Part shown: positions 25,626 to 35,093 of the stretch, one piece after another | Layout: each line of letters starts with the position of its first letter | Position numbering within the stretch: position 1 is the first letter of the stretch | DNA from: Streptococcus mitis | GTDB taxonomy: Bacteria > Bacillota > Bacilli > Lactobacillales > Streptococcaceae | Length of the DNA stretch: 64,000 bases | NCBI RefSeq assembly: GCF_009496155.1 | Contig: NZ_WIJP01000008.1 | Span: 1-64,000, forward strand | Direction of reading: 5' to 3' | Position numbers and translations under genes: made by a program | Notes under the pieces: generated by a model | Told to the model about the DNA's origin: nothing | Database searches by the model: none | Seen by the model: the letters and a program-made list of their open reading frames with translations, nothing else

Positions 25626-26391
25626 AGAAATCAAAGAGCTCCTTGAAACGGTCAAAGACATAGATAGCCCTATCTTTTTAGAACTCGAAAAAGATAATCG
25701 CTCTGGAGTTCAAAAGGAAATCAGCAAGCGTAAAAAAGCCATTCAGGCTGAATTGGATGAGGTGCTTCGTTTGGAATCCATGCTTTCCTACGAAAAAGAA
25801 CTGTATAAGCAAGGATTGACCTTAATTGCTGGTGTTGATGAGGTCGGCCGTGGTCCTCTGGCTGGACCTGTAGTCGCTGCAGCCGTTATTTTACCTAAAA
25901 ATTGTAAAATTAGAGGTCTCAACGACAGCAAGAAAATTCCTAAAAAGAAACATCTGGAAATTTTCCAAGCTGTCCAAGACCAAGCCTTGTCAATCGGCAT
26001 TGGAGTTATGGATAATCAGGTTATCGACCAAGTCAATATCTATGAAGCGACCAAACTAGCCATGCAGGAAGCAATCTCTCAGCTCAGTCCTCAACCAGAG
26101 CACCTTTTGATAGATGCCATGAAACTGGATTTGCCCATTTCACAAACCTCCATCATCAAAGGCGATGCTAATTCCCTCTCAATTGCAGCAGCTTCTATAG
26201 TAGCCAAGGTGACACGTGATGAATTGATGAAGGAATACGATCAGCAGTTCCCTGGCTATGATTTTACTGCTAATGCAGGATATGGAACTGCTAAACACCT
26301 AGAAGGACTGGAAAAGCTAGGAGTTACCCCAATTCACCGAACCAGTTTTGAACCCGTAAAATCACTGGTTTCAGGAGAAAAAGAAAGTTAA
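25612..26391 (+). CDS. rnhB: Ribonuclease HII
   Basis: A 259-residue RNase HII that removes ribonucleotides from DNA-RNA hybrids. [13 protein letters not shown] carries the first catalytic Asp and Glu; LNDSKKI and LLIDAMKLD carry the others. A long N-terminal helical extension is typical of Firmicutes. It starts inside rbgA; a second ATG nine bases earlier (25603) would add three residues. The two genes form a conserved streptococcal pair. Confidence 0.95.
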   Translation: MATIKEIKELLETVKDIDSPIFLELEKDNRSGVQKEISKRKKAIQAELDEVLRLESMLSYEKELYKQGLTLIAGVDEVGRGPLAGPVVAAAVILPKNCKIRGLNDSKKIPKKKHLEIFQAVQDQALSIGIGVMDNQVIDQVNIYEATKLAMQEAISQLSPQPEHLLIDAMKLDLPISQTSIIKGDANSLSIAAASIVAKVTRDELMKEYDQQFPGYDFTANAGYGTAKHLEGLEKLGVTPIHRTSFEPVKSLVSGEKES

Positions 26392-26407
26392 GTTAGAAGG
26401 AATGATT

Positions 26408-27958
26408 ATGGAGGAACAGTCAGAAACACTCAGTTCCAAGAAAGAATTTGCCTTTGCCTCAAGCACCATATTATCCCAAGTTGGACGAGGAATCATTGTC
26501 GGTCTCGTCGTTGGAATCATCGTTGGATCTTTTCGGTTTTCAATCGAAAAAGGCTTCCACCTGATACAAGGACTTTATCAAGATCAAGCGCACCTAGTGC
26601 GCAATCTTTTTATACTGGTTTTATTTTACGTACTCATCTGCTGGATTAGTGCTAAACTGACACGTTCAGAAAAAGATATCAAAGGCTCAGGAATCCCTCA
26701 AGTCGAAGCCGAACTGAAAGGCCTCATGACCCTCAACTGGTGGGGCGTTCTTTGGAAAAAATATGTGCTAGGAATTCTTGCCATTGCCAGTGGACTCATG
26801 CTGGGGCGTGAGGGACCCAGTATTCAACTTGGAGCAGTTGGTGGAAAAGGTATTGCCAAGTGGCTCAAATCCAGTCCAGTAGAGGAACGTTCCTTGATTG
26901 CTAGTGGTGCAGCTGCAGGACTAGCTGCAGCCTTTAATGCACCGATTGCAGGACTTCTCTTTGTGGTAGAAGAAGTTTATCATCATTTTTCACGCTTTTT
27001 CTGGGTATCTACTCTCGCAGCTAGTCTCGTAGCAAACTTTGTCTCACTGCTCATATTTGGCCTAACACCCGTACTGGATATGCCAGATAACATCCCTCTC
27101 ATGACACTTGATCAGTATTGGATTTACCTCCTTATGGGAATTTTTCTAGGACTTTCTGGTTTTCTCTATGAAAAAGCTGTACTCAATGTCGGTAGAGTTT
27201 ATGACTGGATAGGTCAAAAAATCCGTTTGGATAGAGCTTATTATCCAATTCTGGCCTTCATTCTCATCATACCAGTGGGAATTTTCTTACCTCAAATCCT
27301 TGGTGGTGGAAATCAACTTGTTCTTTCCCTAACTGAGCAAGATTTTAGTTTTCAAGTTCTATTAGCTTACTTTTTGATTCGTTTTGTTTGGAGTATGATT
27401 AGTTATGGAAGTGGGCTTCCAGGAGGAATTTTCCTACCAATTTTGGCGCTTGGGTCCTTACTTGGTGCCCTAGTTGGTGTTATTTGTGTCAATCTTGGAC
27501 TTGTTAGTCAAGAGCAGTTTCCTATATTTGTCATTCTGGGAATGAGTGGCTATTTTGGAGCAATATCCAAGGCTCCCTTAACTGCTATGATACTCGTAAC
27601 TGAGATGGTAGGAGATATTCGCAACCTCATGCCACTTGGATTAGTAACCTTGGTTGCCTATATTATCATGGATTTACTCAAGGGTGCCCCAGTCTATGAA
27701 GCTATGTTGGAAAAAATGCTACCAGAAGAAGCAACAGATGAAGGAGAAGTCACCCTCATTGAAATCCCTGTTTCAGATAAAATAGCAGGAAAACAAGTAC
27801 ACGAACTCAACCTACCACACAATATCCTCATCACAACCCAAGTTCATAATGGTAAGAGCCAAACCGTTAACGGTTCAACCAGAATGTATCTCGGTGATAT
27901 GATTCACCTGGTTATTCCAAAAAGTGAAATTGGGAAAGTCAAAGATTTGTTGTTGTAG
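26408..27958 (+). CDS. CLC-family chloride channel / H+-Cl- antiporter
   Basis: A 516-residue membrane protein. CLC selectivity motifs are GSGIPQVE, GREGPSIQ with the gating Glu, and GIFLPILALG. About 10-12 membrane helices are followed by a C-terminal TrkA-C-like cytosolic domain (IEIPVSDKIAGKQVHELNLP to the end). AGAAGG at 26395-26400 fits ATG 26408 better than ATG 26402. It exchanges chloride for protons, probably in acid response. It directly follows rnhB, as in pneumococcus. Confidence 0.92.
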   Translation: MEEQSETLSSKKEFAFASSTILSQVGRGIIVGLVVGIIVGSFRFSIEKGFHLIQGLYQDQAHLVRNLFILVLFYVLICWISAKLTRSEKDIKGSGIPQVEAELKGLMTLNWWGVLWKKYVLGILAIASGLMLGREGPSIQLGAVGGKGIAKWLKSSPVEERSLIASGAAAGLAAAFNAPIAGLLFVVEEVYHHFSRFFWVSTLAASLVANFVSLLIFGLTPVLDMPDNIPLMTLDQYWIYLLMGIFLGLSGFLYEKAVLNVGRVYDWIGQKIRLDRAYYPILAFILIIPVGIFLPQILGGGNQLVLSLTEQDFSFQVLLAYFLIRFVWSMISYGSGLPGGIFLPILALGSLLGALVGVICVNLGLVSQEQFPIFVILGMSGYFGAISKAPLTAMILVTEMVGDIRNLMPLGLVTLVAYIIMDLLKGAPVYEAMLEKMLPEEATDEGEVTLIEIPVSDKIAGKQVHELNLPHNILITTQVHNGKSQTVNGSTRMYLGDMIHLVIPKSEIGKVKDLLL

Positions 27959-28045
27959 ATCAAAATTTTTATTACATAATTTTTGTTATGTAATAAATAC
28001 ATCAAGAATATTTTGTTGATTTTGATAAGGGAGAAATACATCATA

Positions 28046-28491
28046 ATGAAAATACTAGATGTTCTATATGAGTTTTATGGTGATTTTGAATTCATTAAAG
28101 AAAAGTGGAATGAAAAATACGAAGGTATTCTTATCAAAATAAAGGATGAGCAAGAATATAAAAGATGTCGCTTAGCAAAAAGAACACCGAAAAAGGAAGG
28201 ATATTTTACAGTTTTTTGGAAAAAAGATCAAAATAACATGAACATTCCTTATACCAAGGAAGATTTGGGAACTGAACTTGTTATCGTTGTCATCGATGAT
28301 AATGATAACAAGGGGCTATTTATTATTCCAAACGAAGTTGCTATTCGTAAAAAAATTCTCTCGACAAAAACAACAAAGGAAAAATGTCCATGCGATTTTA
28401 TCCGCCTTGGTGCACAAATTTAAATACAACGGCTCAATCAACACAAATATGGCAATTGATGTTTTTTAGAGAAATTGAATTACAAGAATGA
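28046..28491 (+). pseudogene. MepB-family protein, frameshifted
   Basis: From ATG 28046 (GGGAGAAATA upstream) the frame shows MepB marks: NEKYEGILIKI, RLAKRTPKKEGYFTVFWKKD, and GLFIIPNEVA. At about 28376 one A appears lost; the native C-terminus (GKMSMRFYPPW, then AQSTQIWQLMFFREIEL) continues in the next frame to TGA 28489-28491. As it stands the protein ends early at 28421-28423 with unrelated residues. MepB proteins are small and of unknown function, first named from the mepRAB locus of Staphylococcus. Confidence 0.8.
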
Positions 28492-28522
28492 CTTTGAAAC
28501 ATTTTTTAATGAATTCATATCA

Positions 28523-28569
28523 AACACAAAGACTTGGTTCTTTTTTCATAGGAACCAAGTCTTTGTGTT
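28523..28569. terminator. Strong inverted repeat, bidirectional terminator-like
   Basis: Perfect 18-bp arms AACACAAAGACTTGGTTC (28523-28540) / GAACCAAGTCTTTGTGTT (28552-28569) with an 11-base T-rich loop. The trailing T run is weak, so it could also be a small repeat element. Confidence 0.6.
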
Positions 28570-28687
28570 AGTTTCTCAAGAATAAAGTACATTTTTTGCT
28601 AACTTGTACCAAAAAAATTTTTTAGTTATCGGATTTTATTAACTGTTATTAAATCATTTTAGTTACTTTAATAGAAGGCTATACAAC

Positions 28688-28718
28688 ATCTTTCCGAAAA
28701 ACTATAATTTTCTTGAAA
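28688..28718 (+). other. difSL chromosome dimer resolution site
   Basis: The 31-bp sequence beginning ATCTTTCCGAAAAACTATAA and ending TTTCTTGAAA matches the streptococcal/lactococcal difSL site recognised by the single recombinase XerS. It lies about 50 bases before xerS, as in other streptococci, and marks the replication terminus. Confidence 0.9.
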
Positions 28719-28755
28719 AATATATAAGTCTATGCTATACTACTAGTAGACTTAT
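28713..28755 (+). promoter_or_regulatory. xerS promoter overlapping difSL
   Basis: TTGAAA (28713-28718) and the extended -10 TGCTATACT (28733-28741) are 17 bases apart. The -35 is the right end of difSL. A 9-bp inverted repeat ATAAGTCTA / TAGACTTAT (28724-28732, 28747-28755) flanks the -10. Confidence 0.7.
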
Positions 28756-28769
28756 TTATGGAGAAAATC

Positions 28770-29840
28770 ATGAAACGCGAGATTTTACTGGAACGAATCG
28801 ACAAACTAAAACAAATCATGCCCTGGTATGTTCTTGAATACTACCAATCTAAGCTTGCTGTCCCCTATAGTTTTACAACCTTGTACGAATACCTCAAGGA
28901 ATATGATCGATTTTTCAGCTGGGTTTTGGAGTCTGGAATTTCAAACGTTGATAAAATATCTGATATTCCTTTATCTGTCTTGGAAAATATGTCTAAGAAA
29001 GACATGGAATCTTTTATCCTTTATCTTCGAGAACGTCCTTTGCTGAATGCTAATACAACCAAGCAAGGAGTTTCTCAGACAACTATCAATCGGACCTTGT
29101 CAGCACTTTCTAGTCTTTACAAGTATCTGACCGAGGAGGTTGAAAACGACCAGGGAGAACCTTATTTCTATCGCAATGTAATGAAGAAAGTTTCAACCAA
29201 AAAAAAGAAAGAAACGCTTGCTGCCAGAGCTGAAAACATCAAGCAAAAACTCTTTCTGGGTGATGAAACAGAAGGCTTTCTGACTTATATCGATCAAGAG
29301 TACCCACAACAGCTCTCAAATCGAGCTCTTTCATCATTTAATAAAAATAAAGAACGTGATTTAGCCATTATTGCCCTTCTCTTGGCGTCTGGTGTCCGCC
29401 TATCTGAAGCTGTTAATCTGGATCTAAGAGACCTCAATCTAAAAATGATGGTCATTGATGTCACCCGAAAAGGTGGCAAACGTGACTCGGTCAATGTCGC
29501 TGCCTTTGCAAAACCTTATCTAGAGGATTATCTGGCCATTCGAAATCAACGCTATAAAACAGAAAAAACAGATACAGCCCTTTTTTTGACTCTCTACAGA
29601 GGTGTTCCTAATCGTATCGATGCTTCCAGCGTTGAGAAAATGGTTGCTAAGTACTCTGAGGACTTCAAAGTTCGTGTAACCCCCCACAAACTGCGCCATA
29701 CCCTAGCAACCAGGCTCTATGATGCAACCAAATCTCAAGTTTTAGTCAGCCACCAGCTAGGACATGCCAGCACACAAGTCACTGACCTCTATACCCATAT
29801 CGTTAATGATGAACAAAAGAATGCCTTGGATAGTTTATGA
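28770..29840 (+). CDS. xerS: Tyrosine recombinase XerS
   Basis: A 356-residue tyrosine recombinase that resolves chromosome dimers at difSL together with FtsK. Catalytic residues: Arg in [13 protein letters not shown], Lys in [19 protein letters not shown] (His and Arg), LGHAS (His) and Tyr in TDLYTHI. ATG 28770 is chosen over the ATG at 28758 since GGAG lies between them and the sequence [13 protein letters not shown] is the usual start. difSL and its own promoter lie just upstream. Confidence 0.96.
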   Translation: MKREILLERIDKLKQIMPWYVLEYYQSKLAVPYSFTTLYEYLKEYDRFFSWVLESGISNVDKISDIPLSVLENMSKKDMESFILYLRERPLLNANTTKQGVSQTTINRTLSALSSLYKYLTEEVENDQGEPYFYRNVMKKVSTKKKKETLAARAENIKQKLFLGDETEGFLTYIDQEYPQQLSNRALSSFNKNKERDLAIIALLLASGVRLSEAVNLDLRDLNLKMMVIDVTRKGGKRDSVNVAAFAKPYLEDYLAIRNQRYKTEKTDTALFLTLYRGVPNRIDASSVEKMVAKYSEDFKVRVTPHKLRHTLATRLYDATKSQVLVSHQLGHASTQVTDLYTHIVNDEQKNALDSL

Positions 29841-29878
29841 AATACATAAAATAAATTATGTAAAATATATATATCAAG

Positions 29879-29912
29879 AAAAGAAGTTGGCCAACTAACC
29901 AACTTCTTTTTG
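29879..29912. terminator. Bidirectional terminator between xerS and lplA
   Basis: Stem AAGAAGTTGG (29881-29890) / CCAACTTCTT (29899-29908) with an 8-base loop, A run on one side and T run on the other, between convergent genes. Confidence 0.85.
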
Positions 29913-29914
29913 AC

Positions 29915-30904
29915 TTATCCTACTACCGCTTCAGCGATTTCTTCACGACTAATACCAGCGAAGTAACGTGTAATATCAATAGTTTCAAGAGCCTTAAGGA
30001 CATCTTCGCGTTCGTATTTCACTTCACGAAGGACATCTTCTACTGCAACAACGTCTTCAATACCAAAGAAGTCACCATAAATCTTGATGTCTTGGATTTT
30101 TGATTCGACGACATTAGCAAAGACTTCCACCTTACCACTAGTGAATTTGGTCCCACGACGGACGTTAAATTCAGGTGATTTACCGTAGTTCCAGTCCCAA
30201 GTTCCAAACTTAGTATCCTTGATTCGATTGATTTCAGCCAATTCTTCCTCAGAAAAAACGTATTCAGTCATCTCTGGGTACTCTTTTTTCATGTATTCCA
30301 AGAGTAAATCACGGAATTCTTCAACTGTGATTTTTTCTGGCAATTCATTAATAATATTGGTCACACGGGCACGAACCGATTTCACACCTTTTGATTCAAA
30401 TTTATCTTTTGAAACCTTAAGGGCATTTGCTAGTACTGACAAATCAACGTCAAAGAGCAAGCAACCATGGTGCATGATGCGTCCATTGATATAGGCTTGG
30501 GCATTACCACAGAATTTCTTACCGTCGATTTCTAAGTCATTACGGCCTGTGAACTCAGCTTTAACCCCAAGTTGAGCTAGTGTATTGATAACTGGCGTTG
30601 AGAAGCTCTTAAAGTCAAAAGCCTTGTTCTCATCTTCTTTTGAGATGATCGTGTAGTTGAGGTTATTTAAATCATGGTAAACAGCTCCACCACCACTGAT
30701 ACGGCGGACTACTTCAATGCCATTTTCGCGAACATAATCACGGTTGATTTCTTCGATGGTATTCTGATGACGACCAACAATGATAGATGGCTTGTTAATC
30801 CAAAGTAGGAAGATTTGATCCTCATCCAAAAGGTGTTTAAAGGCATATTCTTCCAAGGCAATATTAAAAGCAGTGTCGTTTGAATGATTGATAATATATT
30901 TCAT
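29915..30904 (-). CDS. lplA: Lipoate-protein ligase A
   Basis: A 329-residue enzyme that attaches lipoate to E2/E3 lipoyl domains via lipoyl-AMP. Conserved pieces are RRISGGGAVYHDLNNLNYTI (about residues 69-88), the lysine-containing GKKFCGNAQ, and HHGCLLFDVDL. A C-terminal accessory domain is present. It closes the aco operon on the minus strand and would lipoylate the N-terminal domain of the neighbouring dihydrolipoyl dehydrogenase. Confidence 0.94.
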   Translation of the reverse strand: MKYIINHSNDTAFNIALEEYAFKHLLDEDQIFLLWINKPSIIVGRHQNTIEEINRDYVRENGIEVVRRISGGGAVYHDLNNLNYTIISKEDENKAFDFKSFSTPVINTLAQLGVKAEFTGRNDLEIDGKKFCGNAQAYINGRIMHHGCLLFDVDLSVLANALKVSKDKFESKGVKSVRARVTNIINELPEKITVEEFRDLLLEYMKKEYPEMTEYVFSEEELAEINRIKDTKFGTWDWNYGKSPEFNVRRGTKFTSGKVEVFANVVESKIQDIKIYGDFFGIEDVVAVEDVLREVKYEREDVLKALETIDITRYFAGISREEIAEAVVG

Positions 30905-30962
30905 GATATCCCTTTATACGATAGATACTGGAAATAACCTTCCAGTCTAATCTATCTTTCTT

Positions 30963-32666
30963 TTATTTTTTCTTAGGTGAATGGATGGCCATTCCTAAAA
31001 CATCCGCAAATGCTTCGTACATCACTTCAGAGTAGGTTGGGTGTCCGTGGATAGTCTTCAGCATTTCTTCAACAGTAATTTCCATTTCGATGATGCTTGA
31101 CGCCTCATTGATCAATTCTGCAGCTGCAGGGCCGATAATATGAACACCAAGAATTTCTCCGTATTTCTTATCTGCAATAACTTTAACGAAACCTTGAGCA
31201 GCATCAGAAGCAATGGCACGACCGTTTGCGGCAAAGTTGAATTTACCGATGGCAACATCGTATTTCTCACGGGCTTGTTCTTCTGTCAAACCTACTGCTG
31301 CTACTTCAGGAAGAGTATAGATAGCTGCAGGAGTCAAATTCAATTTGGCAACAGCATGATTTCCTTTGAGAGCATTTTCAGCAGCAACTTCCCCCATACG
31401 GAAGGCTGCGTGCGCTAACATCTTAGTACCGTTGATGTCACCTGGTGCGTAAATACCTGGGACAGAAGTTTCCATGTATTCGTTGACCTTGATGCGACCA
31501 CGATCCAATTCAAACTCAACATCGCCAATACCTTCAAGGTCTGGCACACGACCGATTGAAAGAAGAGCTTTGCTTGCGATGATATCGTCTTTTCCTTCAA
31601 CCTTGATACGAAGTTGACCATTTTCCTCAATGATTTCTTGCAGTTTAGTACCAGTCAAGATGGTCATTCCTTTACGCTCAAGGATCAAGCGAAGATTCTT
31701 AGAAACTTCTGCATCCATAGCTGGCACGATACGGTCCATCATTTCGATAACAGTCACTTTTGAACCAAATGTCATGAAGGCCTGACCAAGTTCGATACCG
31801 ACAACTCCTCCACCGATGATAACAAGGCTTTCTGGCACTTCATTCATTTCAAGAATGTCATCACTAGTCATGACAAGTGGAGATTCCATACCAGGGACGT
31901 TAATCTTGCTGACTTTTGAACCACCAGCAAGGATGATTTTCTTGGTTTCAAGAAATTCAGAACCATTTACCAAGACATTCTTGTCCTTAGTGATCGTACC
32001 AATTCCTTTATGAACAGTAACTCCGTAGCTACGAAGAAGACCAGTAACTCCACCAACCAAGGTATTAACAACCTTAGACTTGGTTTCAAGGAGTTTGTCC
32101 ATATCTACAGTGAAGTTTGGATTTTCGATTACGATACCACGGTTTGCAGCATGACCGATGTTTTCGATAATTTCAGCGTTGTGAAGATAGGTCTTGGTTG
32201 GGATACATCCACGATTCAAGCAGGTTCCACCAAGTTCAGATTTCTCAACAAGGGCAACCTTACCGCCGAGTTGGGCAGCTTTAATGGCTGCAACATAACC
32301 AGCAGGACCTCCACCAATCACAACAATATCAAAGGCATCATCGCTTTTACCATCATCATTTGAAGCACTTGCTGTAGGTGCTGGACTAGCTTCTGGCGCT
32401 ACTGCTCCGGCTGTTGGGATATTTTCCCCTTCTTCCCCAAGGTAACCGATAACTTCCGTTACAGGCACTGTTTCCCCATCTCCTTTGAGGATAGCAATCA
32501 AATAACCATCTTCTTCGGCTTCTAACTCCATGCTGACTTTGTCAGTCATGATTTCCAAAAGGATTTCTCCTTCTTTTACAAATTCTCCGACTTTTTTATT
32601 CCATTGGACGATTTGTCCTTCTGTCATATCCACGCCGGCTTTTGGCATAATTACTTCTAAGGCCAT
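30963..32666 (-). CDS. acoL: Dihydrolipoyl dehydrogenase with N-terminal lipoyl domain (E3)
   Basis: A 567-residue E3. Residues 1-80 are a lipoyl domain with MTDKVSMELEAEEDG carrying the lysine to be lipoylated. An Ala/Pro linker (about 88-105) follows. The flavoprotein has an FAD motif IGGGPAGYVAA, redox pair GGTCLNRGCIPTK (CxxxxC), NAD motif IGGGVVGIELG and the C-terminal HGHPTYSEV with the catalytic His. It reoxidises dihydrolipoamide in the 2-oxo-acid/acetoin dehydrogenase complex. It follows the E2 gene, which itself has no lipoyl domain. Confidence 0.94.
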   Translation of the reverse strand: MALEVIMPKAGVDMTEGQIVQWNKKVGEFVKEGEILLEIMTDKVSMELEAEEDGYLIAILKGDGETVPVTEVIGYLGEEGENIPTAGAVAPEASPAPTASASNDDGKSDDAFDIVVIGGGPAGYVAAIKAAQLGGKVALVEKSELGGTCLNRGCIPTKTYLHNAEIIENIGHAANRGIVIENPNFTVDMDKLLETKSKVVNTLVGGVTGLLRSYGVTVHKGIGTITKDKNVLVNGSEFLETKKIILAGGSKVSKINVPGMESPLVMTSDDILEMNEVPESLVIIGGGVVGIELGQAFMTFGSKVTVIEMMDRIVPAMDAEVSKNLRLILERKGMTILTGTKLQEIIEENGQLRIKVEGKDDIIASKALLSIGRVPDLEGIGDVEFELDRGRIKVNEYMETSVPGIYAPGDINGTKMLAHAAFRMGEVAAENALKGNHAVAKLNLTPAAIYTLPEVAAVGLTEEQAREKYDVAIGKFNFAANGRAIASDAAQGFVKVIADKKYGEILGVHIIGPAAAELINEASSIIEMEITVEEMLKTIHGHPTYSEVMYEAFADVLGMAIHSPKKK

Positions 32667-32711
32667 GTCTTCCTTCCTTTATCTATATCTTAAAAATGAA
32701 TACTCTTGCTC

Positions 32712-33755
32712 TTAAATCAACATTGAGATTGGATTTTCAATCAGTTCTTTCAAGTCTTTCATAAACTTAGCACCAGCCATACCATCTACAACACGGTGGT
32801 CAATTGTTAAACCAAGACTCATGATTGGGCGAATCACAATTTCACCATTGACGACAACTGGCTTCTCAATTGTCGAACTGACACCAAGGATAGCTGAGTT
32901 TGGTTGATTGATGATAGGACCAAAGGACTGAACACCAAACATTCCCAAGTTACTGATAGTAAATGTTGAATTTTGCAACTCACTTGGAGCCAATTTACCA
33001 TCCAAGGTACGGCCAATAACGTCTTTGAATGCACCAACCAACTCTGAAAGACTCATTTTCTCAGCATTATAAACAACAGGTGTCATCAGTCCATTATCCA
33101 TACCAACTGCCATGGCAAGGTTGACATAGTTATGAGTGATAATGGTCTTGCCATCTTCTGTCAATGAAGCGTTGATGTATGGGTGTTTCATAAGAGTCTT
33201 AACAACCGCAAGTGAAAGAAGGTCTGTTACAGTAGTCTTCTTCCCAGTTGCTTCCATGATTGGCTCAAGAACCTTCTTACGAAGAGCCAACATTTCAGTC
33301 ATATCAACTTCATAGTTGAGGGTGAAGGTTGGCGCAGTTAGGTAAGATTCAACCATACGTTGGGCAATAACTTTACGCATTGGTGTCATTGGAATACGCT
33401 CGATTTCACCGTAAGGTGTTACGTTATCAGGAACTTCTTCCACTTTTTCAATCTGGGCAGGAGACTTGATGGTGTCGTTTTCAATATTTTCAGGAAGCAA
33501 GGCCAAAACATCCTTCTTCATGATTTTACCACAATGACCCGTTCCTTGGATTTCCTGCCAAGCAATATTATGTTCGAGGGCAATTCGTTTTGCAAGTGGC
33601 GAAATGCGAACCACGTTTGTGTCTTTATAAGTTTCCACGTCTTCTTTGTGGACACGACCGTTTGCACCTGAGCCAGAAACGTCGTAGAGGTTGATTCCTA
33701 AATCATCCGCTAACTTTCTAGCTGCAGGAGTCGCTCTTAGCTTGTCATCAGCCAT
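32712..33755 (-). CDS. acoC: Dihydrolipoamide acetyltransferase (E2) without lipoyl domain
   Basis: A 347-residue E2. It begins with two peripheral-subunit-binding motifs (RATPAARKLADDLGINLYDV and ISPLAKRIALEHNIAWQEI), then a linker and the acyltransferase core ending in DHRVVDGMAGAKF with the catalytic His and Asp. No lipoyl domain is present; the E3 supplies it. ATG 33755 is preceded by GGAGAGG and gives the usual length; the open frame runs further upstream into repeat DNA. The substrate of the whole complex is acetoin or pyruvate. Confidence 0.93.
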   Translation of the reverse strand: MADDKLRATPAARKLADDLGINLYDVSGSGANGRVHKEDVETYKDTNVVRISPLAKRIALEHNIAWQEIQGTGHCGKIMKKDVLALLPENIENDTIKSPAQIEKVEEVPDNVTPYGEIERIPMTPMRKVIAQRMVESYLTAPTFTLNYEVDMTEMLALRKKVLEPIMEATGKKTTVTDLLSLAVVKTLMKHPYINASLTEDGKTIITHNYVNLAMAVGMDNGLMTPVVYNAEKMSLSELVGAFKDVIGRTLDGKLAPSELQNSTFTISNLGMFGVQSFGPIINQPNSAILGVSSTIEKPVVVNGEIVIRPIMSLGLTIDHRVVDGMAGAKFMKDLKELIENPISMLI

Positions 33756-33775
33756 GACCTCTCCAATTCTATTAT

Positions 33776-34010
33776 AAGATACTAAGGGCGTCAAAAGTCA
33801 AAGTGAAAATAGGAAACTTGACGAAGAAACTTTAGTTTCTAGGAAAGTTTATCTTTTTCACACAGACTTTAGCCCGAGTTCAATTTTATGATACTAAGGG
33901 CGTTAAAAGCGACTGAAAAATAGGAAATCGACGATGGCTTCGATGAAGCCAAGGAGATTTATCTTTTTTCCGAGCTTTTAGCCCGTGTTCGAATATAAGA
34001 TATTAAGGAC
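33776..34010. repeat. Imperfect tandem repeat between acoB and acoC
   Basis: Two copies of a unit of about 113 bases follow each other (from about 33776 and 33889), with a short third start near 34000. Each begins GATACTAAGGGCGT and ends near TTTAGCCCG. The region 33756-34085 contains no gene. The units resemble intergenic repeats of mitis-group streptococci, but I cannot assign a named family. It lies inside an otherwise tight operon. Confidence 0.6.
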
Positions 34011-34085
34011 GAAGAGCTCTGCACCTAAAAGATACAAAGTTTCTCGTCAGCTTTATTTTGTTTACATAACTTATCTTATGTAGTT

Positions 34086-35078
34086 TTATTCTTTACTATA
34101 AGTTTTACGGATGGCATCTTTGATGCTTTCAACTGTTGGAATCATTGCATTTTCTAGGTTTTGTGCATAAGGCATTGGCACATCTTCTCCTGCGCAACGG
34201 CGGATTGGTGCATCTAGATAGTCAAATGCTTCCGATTCTGAAATAATAGCTGAAATCTCTCCGATATAGCCGCTTGTTTTGTGGGCATCGTTGACCAGAA
34301 CAACCTTACCAGTCTTCTTAACTGAGTTTATGATGATCTCCTTATCAAGCGGAACAAGGGTACGTGGGTCAACAATCTCAACAGAAATTCCTTCTTCTGC
34401 TAATTCTTCAGCTGCTTGAACCACACGACGGAGCATTTTTCCATAAGTAACAACTGTTACATCCGTTCCTTCGCGTTTGATTTCCCCAACCCCAAGTGGA
34501 ATTGTGTAATCTGGATCAACTGGCACTTCGCCTTTTTGGTTAAATTCCGATTTGTACTCAAGAATAATAACTGGGTTATTATCACGGATAGAAGACTTGA
34601 GCAGTCCTTTCATGTCAGCAGGTGTACCTGGAGCCACAACCTTAAGACCAGGAATGTGAGTAAACCAAGATTCCAATGATTGTGAGTGCTGGGCTGCAGA
34701 TCCAACTCCATTACCAGCTGCACATCGAACAGTCATTGGGACCTGACCCTTACCACCAAACATATAACGTGTTTTAGCAGCTTGGTTGACAATATTGTCC
34801 ATGGCAATAACTGAGAAGTCCATAAAGGTCATATCGACGATTGGACGAAGTCCTGTCATGGCTGCTCCTGCTGCTGCTCCAGAGATGGCAGCTTCAGAAA
34901 TCGGACAGTCACGAACACGTTCTGGACCAAATTCTTCAAGCATTCCAACAGAAGTTCCGAAGTCTCCTCCAAAGACACCGACATCTTCTCCCATCAAGAA
35001 CACATTTTCATCGCGACGCATTTCCTCAGACATAGCAAGGATAATGGTGTCACGGAAGGACATTGTTTTTGTTTCCAT
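34086..35078 (-). CDS. acoB: Acetoin/pyruvate dehydrogenase E1 beta subunit
   Basis: A 330-residue transketolase-type beta subunit. Marks are VFLMGEDVGVFGG, GPERVRDCPISEAAISGAA, and VVAPGTPADMKGLLKSSI. With the alpha subunit it forms the thiamine-diphosphate E1 that decarboxylates the substrate and reductively acetylates lipoamide. It begins 15 bases after the alpha gene and is separated from the E2 gene by a repeat-filled 330-base gap. Confidence 0.93.
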   Translation of the reverse strand: METKTMSFRDTIILAMSEEMRRDENVFLMGEDVGVFGGDFGTSVGMLEEFGPERVRDCPISEAAISGAAAGAAMTGLRPIVDMTFMDFSVIAMDNIVNQAAKTRYMFGGKGQVPMTVRCAAGNGVGSAAQHSQSLESWFTHIPGLKVVAPGTPADMKGLLKSSIRDNNPVIILEYKSEFNQKGEVPVDPDYTIPLGVGEIKREGTDVTVVTYGKMLRRVVQAAEELAEEGISVEIVDPRTLVPLDKEIIINSVKKTGKVVLVNDAHKTSGYIGEISAIISESEAFDYLDAPIRRCAGEDVPMPYAQNLENAMIPTVESIKDAIRKTYSKE

Positions 35079-35093
35079 TTTATCTCTTTCTCC

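Noticed and set aside
28523..28569. Possible CRISPR or tandem repeat before difSL
   Set aside because: It is a single inverted repeat with no repeat-spacer pattern; no CRISPR array is seen in the window.
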